37,691 nt of DNA from positions 1 through 37,691 of the forward strand of contig NJDG01000009.1 of assembly GCA_002254885.1 (NCBI GenBank). The letters run 5' to 3'. The notes under the pieces were generated by a model. The model had not been told where the DNA came from, made no database searches, and was given only the letters and a program-made list of their open reading frames with translations. Numbering within the stretch: the stretch's first letter is position 1; each line of letters opens with the position of its first letter. This document shows, piece by piece, positions 24,386 through 32,253 of the stretch. This DNA comes from Thermoplasmatales archaeon ex4572_165 (GTDB lineage: Archaea > Thermoplasmatota > E2 > DHVEG-1). The position numbers were made by a program, and so were the translations under genes.

Positions 24386-25279
24386 ATCACAAAATTATCA
24401 GCAACAATGAAAATTTTAGTTTCATATGATAAAGAAATGCCAATAGTAATTAGGAGATTCCCAACAGAATTTGAAATAAAAGAGCTGCAAAAATATTCCC
24501 ATAAACTTATTGATGAAAAAGTAAGAATTGTAGATAATGAAATTACCATTAAAATTTATAACAAAAGACAAAGCAGTTTTTCAAAAACAATTAGTGGAGG
24601 GAATTATAATTTCAACCATATAACCCCTTCTGGGACAGTTATTGAGATAAGAATAAAACATCCTGAAGAAAATATTACTGACATTTTTACAAAAGTTGTA
24701 AAAGAGCTTTGTATAAAGCATCTTAAACCCTGCACATTATTTCCAGGCAGATATACAATTAGTTGCTCTGTAATTGATTTTCAACCTTCAAAAGAATGTA
24801 TACAAAAATTTTTATTGGATTTTACAAAAGAAGTTGAAAAGAATATTGAGTATTTCAAAATAACTAAAAAAGAAGAGCAAATAGAATTCAAAAATTTAGA
24901 AATATGCGATAGATGCGATAAAGAATTTCCAAAAGAGGAAATGATGAAGTTACCAAAGGGAAATGATATTATTAAAAAATATTGCCCTGCTTGTTTTGAA
25001 ATTGAGAAAAATATTTCAAATAAAGATAAAGATGAAAAATTTGATTTAATTTGTAATAGATGCGGGAATGTTATTAATAGCAATGAAAAATTTTTAAATC
25101 AAGATGGACAACGATTTGCATTTCACAATAATTGTTTTCCTTTTGATGAAACACAAGAAACAAAACTTAATGTGGAATCAAAAAGAAATTTAAAATGGAA
25201 AATTATAATTGGAATATTGTCAATAATTGCTTGTGGAACATTAATTTTAGTAAGTGGTTCCATATTAGGAATATTGTAA
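24386..25279 (+). CDS. Tail-anchored protein with two zinc motifs
   Basis: No family is recognised. The N-terminal about 165 residues are a soluble alpha/beta region. Two cysteine clusters follow: CDRCDKEF with YCPACF, and CNRCGNVI with a downstream HNNCF, resembling LIM-like or treble-clef zinc binding. A final hydrophobic helix (WKIIIGILSIIACGTLILVS) makes a C-terminal membrane anchor facing the cytosol. The first ATG (24407) has no Shine-Dalgarno. ATC at 24386, in frame, sits 7 bases after GGGGGAA and about 70 bases after TATATA (24310-24315), so I start there, giving 297 residues. The codon use is very AT-rich, like the neighbouring orphan genes. Confidence 0.6.
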   Translation: MTKLSATMKILVSYDKEMPIVIRRFPTEFEIKELQKYSHKLIDEKVRIVDNEITIKIYNKRQSSFSKTISGGNYNFNHITPSGTVIEIRIKHPEENITDIFTKVVKELCIKHLKPCTLFPGRYTISCSVIDFQPSKECIQKFLLDFTKEVEKNIEYFKITKKEEQIEFKNLEICDRCDKEFPKEEMMKLPKGNDIIKKYCPACFEIEKNISNKDKDEKFDLICNRCGNVINSNEKFLNQDGQRFAFHNNCFPFDETQETKLNVESKRNLKWKIIIGILSIIACGTLILVSGSILGIL

Positions 25280-25296
25280 TATTATGGAGATATGAA

Positions 25297-25386
25297 ATGA
25301 GCAATTATCATAAGAAAAAGGATCACATAAAACCAAGATTACCTTTTTGGAAATCAGTAAGAGACATAGTTCCTCTGATGCCATGA
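25297..25386 (+). CDS. Possible 29-residue basic peptide
   Basis: An ORF of 29 codons begins MSNYHKKKDHIKPRLPFW and ends KSVRDIVPLMP. It starts 17 bases after the tail-anchored zinc protein gene, behind ATGGAGATATGAA, where GGAGAT is a fair Shine-Dalgarno at 8 bases. The composition (basic start, Pro-Phe-Trp middle) is unlike random AT-rich DNA. It may be translated with the upstream gene. Function unknown. Confidence 0.4.
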   Translation: MSNYHKKKDHIKPRLPFWKSVRDIVPLMP

Positions 25387-25405
25387 TAAGATGATGTTTA
25401 TTGTA

Positions 25406-25591
25406 ATACTTAGGGAACGGAAATTAATAAGTATAAAGCCCGTAGGTATTAGAATTATCCTTGTGTTTCTAATTGTTAGGTGGAGTGGATAATTATAGTC
25501 AACAAACAAACACTCAGGACTTATGAATATAATATTCACCATCTGAAAGATAAAAAGAGAATAAGTCCTAAATATTACGTACTTGACTATA
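25406..25591. ncRNA. Nested inverted repeats, candidate structured RNA
   Basis: Within 186 bases lie several perfect stems. ATACTTA (25406-25412) pairs with 25428-25434. ATTAGAA (25448-25454) pairs with 25467-25473. TATAGTCAA (25494-25502) pairs with 25583-25591. Inside that, AGGACTTAT (25516-25524) pairs with 25561-25569. Inside that, two small hairpins are possible: GAATATAATATTC (25525-25537) and ATCTGAAAGAT. The pattern fits a multi-branched RNA or the leader of the gene at 25672, or a MITE-like palindromic element. Known RNA families are not recognised. Confidence 0.45.
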
Positions 25592-25671
25592 GTATATTGA
25601 AGAATTTTGAAATGACAATAAATTTAATTAATTTAAATTCATTGCAAAGTTGAAATTGGAGGAAAAAATAG

Positions 25672-26136
25672 ATGGAAAAGGGTAAAATTTCCTTAAGCAT
25701 TGGTAATTTAAAAATTAATTATGAAGGTTCTGAAAAATTTATAAAAAACGATTTTAACAAAATTTTCAATTTAGAAGAAATATGTAGAATTCTTAAGGAT
25801 GAAAATGTCATTAATATCCCAAAAAAAAGAAATAAAGTTAAAAAACAAAAGAAAATTCGGAATTATAAGGAGCTTCAATCAATTTTGAAAGTTGATAATC
25901 TCGATGATTTGGTTATTAGCTCTCTTGCTTACTATTATTTTATGAAGAATATTGACAATATAAGTAAAAGTGATTTATACAATTTAACGAAAAATTATAA
26001 AAAATATCCCGGAAAATTCAAGGATTCTCTTTCAAAACTAGTTGATAAAAATAGAATTCAATTAAAAAACGATAAGTATCATTTAAGCGATAAAGAAACT
26101 ACAAAATTAAAAAAGAAATTAAAGGGTTATTTTTAA
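25672..26136 (+). CDS. Uncharacterised basic protein (154 aa)
   Basis: No named family. The first about 30 residues (KISLSIGNLKINYEGSEKFI) form a short beta-beta-helix element that I recall at the start of diverse archaeal and bacterial proteins. A lysine-rich linker (KKRNKVKKQKK) follows. The last about 85 residues look helical and end in a winged-helix-like unit (DNISKSDLYNLTKNYKKYPG, LVDKNRIQLKNDKYHLSDKE). DNA binding is therefore possible. A strong Shine-Dalgarno GGAGG lies 10 bases before the ATG, and a highly structured intergenic region precedes it. It is very AT-rich and lysine-rich, as is the gene at 24386. Confidence 0.6.
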   Translation: MEKGKISLSIGNLKINYEGSEKFIKNDFNKIFNLEEICRILKDENVINIPKKRNKVKKQKKIRNYKELQSILKVDNLDDLVISSLAYYYFMKNIDNISKSDLYNLTKNYKKYPGKFKDSLSKLVDKNRIQLKNDKYHLSDKETTKLKKKLKGYF

Positions 26137-26203
26137 TAACCTGTAAAAAATCAAAAAATCTAATTGTAATTGAAACTTTCACTCTAACAAACAATAAAAA
26201 AAG

Positions 26204-26293
26204 GGTTGTGGGAAGGAAAAAGAGGTGATTTGGAGGGGTATTTGAATGGGTACTCAAATATAAATTGGGTTGTTACTTTCCTTCCCAACCACA
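26204..26293 (+). ncRNA. Long hairpin ending in ACA, possible guide RNA
   Basis: Bases 26204-26208 and 26211-26219 pair perfectly with 26277-26290, a 14-bp stem with a 2-base bulge. Inside, TATTTGA (26240-26246) pairs with TCAAATA (26255-26261). ACA follows the stem directly at 26291-26293. A hairpin with a large internal pocket 14 bases from a 3' ACA is the geometry of archaeal H/ACA RNAs, but I find no clear kink-turn. The strand is assigned on that reading. An open frame of 94 codons overlaps it and looks spurious. Apart from the hairpin at 26549, the rest of 26137-26736 shows no gene. Confidence 0.35.
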
Positions 26294-26548
26294 GTTTACA
26301 ATATCATATATATTACTATCTTTTAAGTGTCTTTTTTGCATGTGAATATTCATATGTTTATGCATATGAATCATTATTTTCAGTTTGTTATGAAAAAAAT
26401 TTGAAAAAATCATATTTTGCAAATTTTACATGTAGTTTGCCATATGCATATGTAGGAATATGTTTAGAGAGCATTCTTTATGCATCTTAGGTGAAAAAAA
26501 GCAATATAAACACTCGAGTAATTCATATTTTTATTAGGAGAAGAATAA

Positions 26549-26607
26549 AACGTAGGGTTAATTAAATCCTTACATCCCATCTGGATTACCCACCCCGCAC
26601 GTTTTTT
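26549..26607 (+). terminator. Nested hairpin followed by a T-run
   Basis: AACGT (26549-26553) pairs with 26599-26603, GGGT (26555-26558) with 26588-26591, and ATCC (26566-26569) with 26583-26586, one inside the other. The structure runs into TTTTTT at 26602-26607. This could be a terminator for a transcript from the left or the end of a small RNA. The stems are short, so support is moderate. Confidence 0.35.
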
Positions 26608-26736
26608 CTCTCCACCCTCTTTTCCGTATCCTTTTTTTAATATGAACCAGTGAAAAAAGCAATTTAACTTTCTTAATCAACTTATAAAAAGTGAATATTT
26701 TTTATAATCTTATTCCATGTCCTTTATTGGCATTCT

Positions 26737-27363
26737 ATGAGTGACGAACAAATAAATTATATGGTATTGCGAAAAATTCAACAGGGAGAAAAATCATCCC
26801 CTCTACTTTCAAAGATTGATGACCATTTCTTTGAAGACGCTTCATCCTATTGTTCTCTGCTTCGTAAAAGGTTAAATACGGAGAAAAAACCATCAAGAAA
26901 TCTCATTCTTTCAGAACAAACTCAAAATGTTGAAAAAATCATAAGAAATATCTATGAGCTTCGTGAGAAAAAAATTATGCTAGCTGCAATGTCAAAAGCA
27001 AGAGGGGGAAGTCCCCCTGAAAAACAGTTTCTTCCAGGTGAAAAACAACTTTTCAACTCAATTTATTCACTGCTTATTGACACACGTAACACTTTGTTTG
27101 ATTATAATGAAACCAAAAATCCAACATCAGAAAAAGTACCCTTAAAAAATCAAAATAATTCAGAAATCACTAATAAAGTTGAACCTCAGATAAACAAAGA
27201 CAACCATACAGTCATTCGCATCCTTGAAAATATTCCAACATTTATTGGAACAGATACTAAGCAATATGATCTAAAAAAGAATGATATTGTCTCTATTCCT
27301 GATACCCTTGCCTCAATGCTTATCAAGAAACATGTCGCTGAAATTGTATCGATGAATCCCTAA
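26737..27363 (+). CDS. Replication factor GINS (Gins51 type)
   Basis: GINS binds MCM and activates the archaeal replicative helicase. This 208-residue protein has the Gins51 order. A helical A domain carries YELREKKIMLAAMSKARGGS, FLPGEKQLFNSIYSLL and DTRNTLFDY. A variable Asn/Lys-rich linker follows, and the small C-terminal B domain reads VIRILENIPTFIGTDTKQY with LKKNDIVSIPDTLASMLIKK. The gene is preceded by CTTATAAAAA, a good TATA box, about 48 bases upstream. It adds to PCNA, RFC, Orc1 and PriS as the fifth replication gene in the window. Confidence 0.85.
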   Translation: MSDEQINYMVLRKIQQGEKSSPLLSKIDDHFFEDASSYCSLLRKRLNTEKKPSRNLILSEQTQNVEKIIRNIYELREKKIMLAAMSKARGGSPPEKQFLPGEKQLFNSIYSLLIDTRNTLFDYNETKNPTSEKVPLKNQNNSEITNKVEPQINKDNHTVIRILENIPTFIGTDTKQYDLKKNDIVSIPDTLASMLIKKHVAEIVSMNP

Positions 27364-27461
27364 AAAAAGATTTTTTTCTTATATATCTATCAATATTTTT
27401 ATTAACAGGTTTTTTCTTCTCAAAATAAATACAATAATCAGACATTGGGAGTTAATCAAAT

Positions 27462-28745
27462 ATGGAATCACTTGGAAGACACATCATCGTTGAATTTTAT
27501 GAATGTGACCCTGAAAAAATCAACAATGTTTCATTTATTGAACAAAGTATGTTAAAAGCAGCAAAACTTGCAGGTGCAACTATCATTAATTCAACCTTTC
27601 ATCATTTTTCACCTTTCGGAGTGTCAGGCATTATTGTTATTGAAGAAAGTCATTTTGCTATCCATACATGGCCAGAATATCAATTTGCAAGTATTGATCT
27701 ATTTACCTGTGGAGAACTTGTAGATCCATGGACCGCATTCGATTATTTACAAAAGGAATTCTCAGCTCATCATTCATCAAGTATTGAACTACAACGTGGT
27801 CAACCTCATTTTCTTAATAGAATACCAGTGAAAAAACCAAATGTTCGAGATCATGCAAGTAACAAACAAAATAGGATTACTTCAAATCGATCAATCTGGT
27901 TTACAGAACGAGATAATAATATTGCATTATCCCTTAGACATAAGGGCAATATCCTATATCAAAAGCAATCAAAATATCAAAAAGTTGAGATCATTGATAC
28001 ATATGCCTATGGTAAAACATTGATTTTAGATGGAATGATTATGACAACTGAAAAAGATGAATATGTGTATCATGAGATGATTACACATGTCCCTGTTTTT
28101 AGTCATAACAACCCTAAAAAAATCTTGATTGTCGGTGGAGGTGATGGGGGTGCTGCAAGGGAACTTTTAAAACATCAATCCATCAACCATATTGATGTTG
28201 TTGAAATCGATGCAATTGTTATTGAGGCTAGTAAAGAATTCTTACCAAATATCTCAAAATCTTTCTCTAATAAAAAGGTTCATGCAATCATTGAAGATGG
28301 ATTACAATTTGTAAAGAATTGTCCTCAGAACTCCTATGATATCATCATTGTAGATTCTACTGATCCAGTAGGTCCTGCCGAAGGACTTTTTACAAAAGAA
28401 TTCTATGAAGATGTATATCAATGTTTAAAATCTGATGGCATCATGGTTACGCAAAGTGAGTCGCCTAGATTTAATGAGCAGGTATTTAAAGAAATTCAAA
28501 AATGTTATCAAGAGATTTTTGGAAAAAACAATGTTCACCCATATTTGGCATATATTCCAACTTATCCCTCTGGCATGTGGAGTTTTTCATTTTGCGCTAA
28601 ACAAAATATCCACCCAATTGATAATTTCCATAAAAAAGAGGCAGAGGCCTTATTGAAAAAACATAAACTAAATTATTATACTCCATCTATCCATAAATCT
28701 GCATTTATATTACCTGGTTTTGTACAGGAATTACTTTCCAATTGA
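27462..28745 (+). CDS. SAM decarboxylase-spermidine synthase fusion (SpeD-SpeE)
   Basis: This bifunctional polyamine enzyme has 427 residues. Residues 1-120 are a class 1 S-adenosylmethionine decarboxylase: RHIIVEFYECDP, then the self-cleavage site EESHFAIHTWPE, where Ser63 becomes the pyruvoyl group, and ASIDLFTCGE. After a linker of about 20 residues, spermidine synthase begins with SIWFTERDNNIALSLRHKG. It has GKTLILDGMIMTTEKDE, the SAM-binding ILIVGGGDGGAAREL (221-235) and the catalytic IIVDSTDPVGPAEG. Joined in one chain, the two steps give decarboxylated SAM directly to aminopropyl transfer. GGGAG lies 9 bases before the ATG. Confidence 0.92.
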   Translation: MESLGRHIIVEFYECDPEKINNVSFIEQSMLKAAKLAGATIINSTFHHFSPFGVSGIIVIEESHFAIHTWPEYQFASIDLFTCGELVDPWTAFDYLQKEFSAHHSSSIELQRGQPHFLNRIPVKKPNVRDHASNKQNRITSNRSIWFTERDNNIALSLRHKGNILYQKQSKYQKVEIIDTYAYGKTLILDGMIMTTEKDEYVYHEMITHVPVFSHNNPKKILIVGGGDGGAARELLKHQSINHIDVVEIDAIVIEASKEFLPNISKSFSNKKVHAIIEDGLQFVKNCPQNSYDIIIVDSTDPVGPAEGLFTKEFYEDVYQCLKSDGIMVTQSESPRFNEQVFKEIQKCYQEIFGKNNVHPYLAYIPTYPSGMWSFSFCAKQNIHPIDNFHKKEAEALLKKHKLNYYTPSIHKSAFILPGFVQELLSN

Positions 28746-28823
28746 AAAAAGAATTTAAAAGTAATTAATGAATGCAGAAGATGCCAAGATTTAAAAAGAT
28801 CAAATGTCTTTTGAAGATATCAT

Positions 28824-29822
28824 ATGAATCTAATGAAAAAAGGATATGTAATTTTTATTTTATCAATCTTCATTCTATCAATATTTCAGGGTTGCACAGA
28901 TCTAGAAATGGACTACAGACAAGAAATGAGGGATTTTGTTTCAGATATCAGCACCTATGCAAAAGATAAACACCCCAGTTTCATCATCATCCCTCAGAAT
29001 GGTATTGAACTTACAACAACCAATGGTGAACCAGATGGAAATTTATCAACGGTTTATCTTCAATCAATTGATGGTGTTGGACAAGAATCACTTCTCTATG
29101 GGCATCATGAAGATAATAAAGCAACACCAAATCCAGAACAAGAATGGCTGCATAGTTTTTTAGATACAGTTGAAGAAAAGGGCATTGAAGTATTAGTGAC
29201 AGATTATTGTTGGACACAATCATATATAGATGACTCATATAATAAAAATAATCAAAGAGAATATATCTCGTTTGCGGCAGATCATAGAGAGTTAGACAAT
29301 ATACCAGCATATCCAATCAAACCTTATAATGAAAATGAAAATAGTATTAACTCATTGAAAGATGCGAAAAATTTTCTTTATTTAATTGACCCGTTTTCAT
29401 TTCCAGATAAGGATAGTTTTATTCAATCTGTTTCTGAAACAAATTATGATGTTGTCCTTATTGATTTTTTTTATGATGAGCAATTAACATCTAGTGATGT
29501 TAACATATTGAAAACAAAGGCAAATGGTGCATCTCGCCTTGTTATTTCATATATGAGTATAGGAGAAGCAGAGGATTACCGATATTATTGGCAATCAGAA
29601 TGGAATTCAAATCCCCCATCTTGGCTCGATAATGAAGATCCTAATTGGCCAGGTAACTATTTTGTGCAATATTGGAATGAATCATGGCAAAATATCATTT
29701 TTGGCAGTGATGAATCATATTTAGATAAAATAATAAATACAGGTTTTGATGGAGTTTATTTAGATATAATTGATGCTTTTGAATACTTTGAAAATAAAGG
29801 CTTACAATTGTCAAATAAATAA
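28824..29822 (+). CDS. GH114-like (endo-polygalactosaminidase) lipoprotein
   Basis: This 332-residue secreted lipoprotein has an N-terminal hydrophobic signal with lipobox IFQGC (Cys24). The body matches the glycoside-hydrolase GH114/TM1410 group, a TIM barrel proposed to cleave alpha-1,4-polygalactosamine. Motifs are YDVVLIDFFYD, RLVISYMSIGEAEDYRYYW and the C-terminal FDGVYLDIIDAFEYFE with the candidate catalytic acids. WNSNPPSWLDNEDPNWPGNY is a family-typical loop. A polysaccharide target outside the cell is likely, but the true substrate of archaeal members is not known. The gene stands alone between the polyamine gene and the ribosomal operon. Confidence 0.82.
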   Translation: MNLMKKGYVIFILSIFILSIFQGCTDLEMDYRQEMRDFVSDISTYAKDKHPSFIIIPQNGIELTTTNGEPDGNLSTVYLQSIDGVGQESLLYGHHEDNKATPNPEQEWLHSFLDTVEEKGIEVLVTDYCWTQSYIDDSYNKNNQREYISFAADHRELDNIPAYPIKPYNENENSINSLKDAKNFLYLIDPFSFPDKDSFIQSVSETNYDVVLIDFFYDEQLTSSDVNILKTKANGASRLVISYMSIGEAEDYRYYWQSEWNSNPPSWLDNEDPNWPGNYFVQYWNESWQNIIFGSDESYLDKIINTGFDGVYLDIIDAFEYFENKGLQLSNK

Positions 29823-29952
29823 CATCAGAAATTTGGTAAAAAATCATAGAAATGTCGTGTTTTCATCCAATACCACTGTTATGGTTGCTTACCTTTTTAT
29901 ATTACTTCTTTATTACATTTGAAAATCTAACGTTTATATTAAGGGTAATATT

Positions 29953-30228
29953 ATGAAAATGCCACGAAAAATCAAGACATATTGTAAATATTGTAAAAAA
30001 CATACAGAACATGAAGTTCATCGAACGAAAAAGAAAAAGGCAAGTGAGATGGCACAGGGACAACGTCGATTCAGAAGAGTAATGCGAGGGTACCGTGGTT
30101 TTCCTCGCCCAAAACCTGAAGGAAGAGAAAAAACAAGTAGACGTATCAATGTTAAATTAACATGCGGCATCTGTAAAAAAAGTATTCAACCTCCATCTCA
30201 ACGTTCAAAGAGTTTTTCAATAGAATAA
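29953..30228 (+). CDS. rpl44e: Ribosomal protein L44e
   Basis: This large-subunit ribosomal protein has 91 residues and binds zinc through CKYC (near residue 11) and CGIC (near 75). KKTEHEVHRTKKKKASE-like residues and the very basic middle QGQRRFRRVMRGYRGFPRP are typical. The start MKMPRKIKTY fits archaeal L44e; the second ATG two codons later is an alternative. It opens the L44e-S27e-aIF2alpha-Nop10-PAC2 operon. TTTATATT about 20-25 bases upstream serves as TATA box, so the transcript has a very short leader. Confidence 0.95.
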   Translation: MKMPRKIKTYCKYCKKHTEHEVHRTKKKKASEMAQGQRRFRRVMRGYRGFPRPKPEGREKTSRRINVKLTCGICKKSIQPPSQRSKSFSIE

Positions 30229-30238
30229 GGATGATAAT

Positions 30239-30415
30239 ATGAAAACACCAAATAGTAAATTTATCAAGGTTCGCTGTAAAGACTGCGAAAATGAACAAGT
30301 CTTATTTAATAAAACTAGTTCTGTTGTATCATGTCACATTTGTGGCAGTAAACTTGCCCTTCCAAAGGGTGGAAAAGCAGAAGTACGTGGTGAAATATTA
30401 GAAACCATTGAATAA
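30239..30415 (+). CDS. rps27e: Ribosomal protein S27e
   Basis: This small-subunit zinc-ribbon protein has 58 residues. It shows FIKVRCKDCENEQVLFNKTS, then CHICGSKLALPKGGKAEVRG; the four cysteines (two CxxC pairs) form the zinc ribbon. The length is normal for archaeal S27e. AAGGATGATAAT provides a Shine-Dalgarno, and the gene starts 10 bases after L44e. It is co-transcribed with the downstream aIF2alpha gene. Confidence 0.95.
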   Translation: MKTPNSKFIKVRCKDCENEQVLFNKTSSVVSCHICGSKLALPKGGKAEVRGEILETIE

Positions 30416-30438
30416 ATAATTATTCTGAGATAATTGTT

Positions 30439-31227
30439 ATGATACAAAAAGATTACCCAGATGAGGGCGAGTTTATTTTAGGGACTGTCATCAAGGTTCA
30501 AAATTATGGTGCCTTTGTCACACTTGATGAATATCCTGAAAGAGAAGGATTTATTCATATTGCTGAAATCGCAAGTGGATGGGTTAAACGAATTCGAAAT
30601 CATATTAAAGAAAAACAAAAAGTTGTCTGTAAGGTCATGCATACAGACCCAGGTAAAGGACATGTTGATCTTTCATTGAAAAGAGTGAACGATCATCAGA
30701 AGCGTGCGAAAATCAAAGAATGGAAAAATAATCAGAAAGCCACTCGCCTATTAACCATGCTTTCAGAAGAATTGGATATAAGCATTGAAACATGCCATAA
30801 TGAATTTGTAAAAGACCTTATTAAGAAATATGGTTCACTGTATGAAGCTTTTGAGGAGACTGCATATGACCAAGACACCCTTGAAGAAGAAGGATTCATG
30901 GGAAGTTGGATTGAATCATTTAAACAAATTGCCAAAGATAATATTCTTATTCAATTCGTTGACATCAAAGGATATCTTGATATTCGATCTTATAATGATC
31001 ATGGCATCCAATACATACGAGAGGCTTTACTGAAAGCTGAGGAAAGCGATTATGATGATGTAACTATCGAAGTACATTATGTTGGTGCACCTCATTATAG
31101 TATTACCATTAAAGCACCAGATTATAAAATAGCAGAAGAAGAACTGAAAAAAGCAGTGTCCCGAATTGAAGATATATTAAATTCTCATGATGGTGAGATA
31201 TCATTTCATCGGAAATTGGATGAATAA
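30439..31227 (+). CDS. Translation initiation factor aIF2 alpha
   Basis: The alpha subunit of aIF2 helps deliver initiator tRNA to the small ribosomal subunit. This 262-residue protein has the three expected domains. An N-terminal S1/OB fold (residues 10-85) contains GTVIKVQNYGAFVTLDEYPE and GFIHIAEIASGWVKRIRNHI. A helical middle domain runs to about 170. A C-terminal alpha/beta domain contains VTIEVHYVGAPHYSITIKAP and DYKIAEEELKKAV. Its stop codon directly abuts the Nop10 start, so the two are translated together. Confidence 0.95.
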   Translation: MIQKDYPDEGEFILGTVIKVQNYGAFVTLDEYPEREGFIHIAEIASGWVKRIRNHIKEKQKVVCKVMHTDPGKGHVDLSLKRVNDHQKRAKIKEWKNNQKATRLLTMLSEELDISIETCHNEFVKDLIKKYGSLYEAFEETAYDQDTLEEEGFMGSWIESFKQIAKDNILIQFVDIKGYLDIRSYNDHGIQYIREALLKAEESDYDDVTIEVHYVGAPHYSITIKAPDYKIAEEELKKAVSRIEDILNSHDGEISFHRKLDE

Positions 31228-31398
31228 ATGACAAGCTTATATTATTGTTCACATTGTAAAGAATATACCTTGCAGAATAGTTGTTCAGCATGTAACAATA
31301 AAACAATTGAACGAAAACCTGCTCGATTTTCACCCCAAGATCATTATGGATTATATCGAAGAGAACTTAAAAAACAGCAACTTAAAGAGGAAAAGTAA
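31228..31398 (+). CDS. nop10: H/ACA RNP protein Nop10
   Basis: Nop10 is a small subunit of the H/ACA ribonucleoprotein that pseudouridylates rRNA. The 56-residue protein has the archaeal zinc ribbon (YYCSHCKEYTL and CSACN, two CxxC pairs) followed by the conserved PARFSPQDHYGLYRRELKK. The ATG follows the aIF2alpha stop without a gap, and the gene ends one base before the PAC2 start. It supports the presence of H/ACA guide RNAs somewhere in this genome. Confidence 0.95.
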   Translation: MTSLYYCSHCKEYTLQNSCSACNNKTIERKPARFSPQDHYGLYRRELKKQQLKEEK

Positions 31399-31399
31399 A

Positions 31400-32164
31400 A
31401 TGGATTTTGTAATACAACATAAAAAAGGAAAACTTCCCCAACTTGACAATCCCATCCTTATAGAGGGACTTCCAGGCATTGGAAATGTAGGAAAACTTGC
31501 TGTTGAACATATTATAGACAGTATTGGAGCAACCAAATTTGCAGATTTTTATTGTAAAGATTTCCCACCTCAAGTTTTCATTAATTCAGATGGAACAATT
31601 GAGCTTGTAAAAAATGAGTTTTACTACTGGAAATCAAAGAAAGAGGGTCAACGGAATATGATTCTTCTTACAGGCGATTACCAAGGGCTTTCATCACAAG
31701 GACAATATGAACTTGTAGATACAATACTTAATCTTTGTAAAAAACTTGGTGTAAAAGAGATATATACACTTGGAGGATATGGTCTTGGTCAAGATATTAA
31801 GAAACCAAAAGTCCTCTGTGCTACAACACATAAAATGCTTGTGAAAGAAATGAAAAAACATGGGGCAGTCTTTAAACAAAACGAACCTGGTGGTGGTATT
31901 GTTGGAGCAAGTGGTCTTCTTCTGGGCCTTGGAAAGCTGAAAGGGTTTAAAGGTGTATGTTTCATGGGAGAAACACCTGGATATTTAGTGGATCCCAATA
32001 GTGCAAAAGCTGTTCTTAAAATTATTAAAAGCATTACGAAAGTCGATTTTGATATGTCTGCTCTTGAGGAAAAAGCAAAAGAAATTGAGCAGATCGCCCA
32101 ACAGCTTAAAGAAATGGAAATGGGTGGAAACGAAAAAGCTGAGGATTTAAAATATATTGGATAA
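31400..32164 (+). CDS. PAC2-family proteasome assembly chaperone-like protein
   Basis: This 254-residue protein is an archaeal PAC2 (PbaA/PbaB-like, COG2047) homologue, of a group linked to proteasome assembly. Visible are NPILIEGLPGIGNVGKLAVEH, MILLTGDYQG, YTLGGYGLGQDIKKPKV and GVCFMGETPGYLVDPNSAKA, with a helical tail rich in Glu/Lys (LEEKAKEIEQIAQQLKEME). I choose the ATG at 31400 (MDFVIQHKKGKL); an earlier in-frame ATG lies inside nop10 and would add 31 residues in conflict with it. Last gene of the translation operon, as in many archaea. Confidence 0.9.
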   Translation: MDFVIQHKKGKLPQLDNPILIEGLPGIGNVGKLAVEHIIDSIGATKFADFYCKDFPPQVFINSDGTIELVKNEFYYWKSKKEGQRNMILLTGDYQGLSSQGQYELVDTILNLCKKLGVKEIYTLGGYGLGQDIKKPKVLCATTHKMLVKEMKKHGAVFKQNEPGGGIVGASGLLLGLGKLKGFKGVCFMGETPGYLVDPNSAKAVLKIIKSITKVDFDMSALEEKAKEIEQIAQQLKEMEMGGNEKAEDLKYIG

Positions 32165-32253
32165 GAAAAAGTGAGAGATTTTACTTCGCCTCATTATTTT
32201 TTCTTTTTTTACTATGAAACAAAAATTCAATATTATATTGGAATTAAAATCAA

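Noticed and set aside
26206-26490. Open frame of 94 codons on the plus strand
   Set aside because: It overlaps the long hairpin at 26204-26293, has no Shine-Dalgarno, and its Tyr/Phe/Cys-rich product looks like translated AT-rich DNA.
31307-31399. Earlier PAC2 start inside nop10
   Set aside because: It overlaps the well-supported nop10 gene, and the conserved PAC2 sequence begins after 31400.
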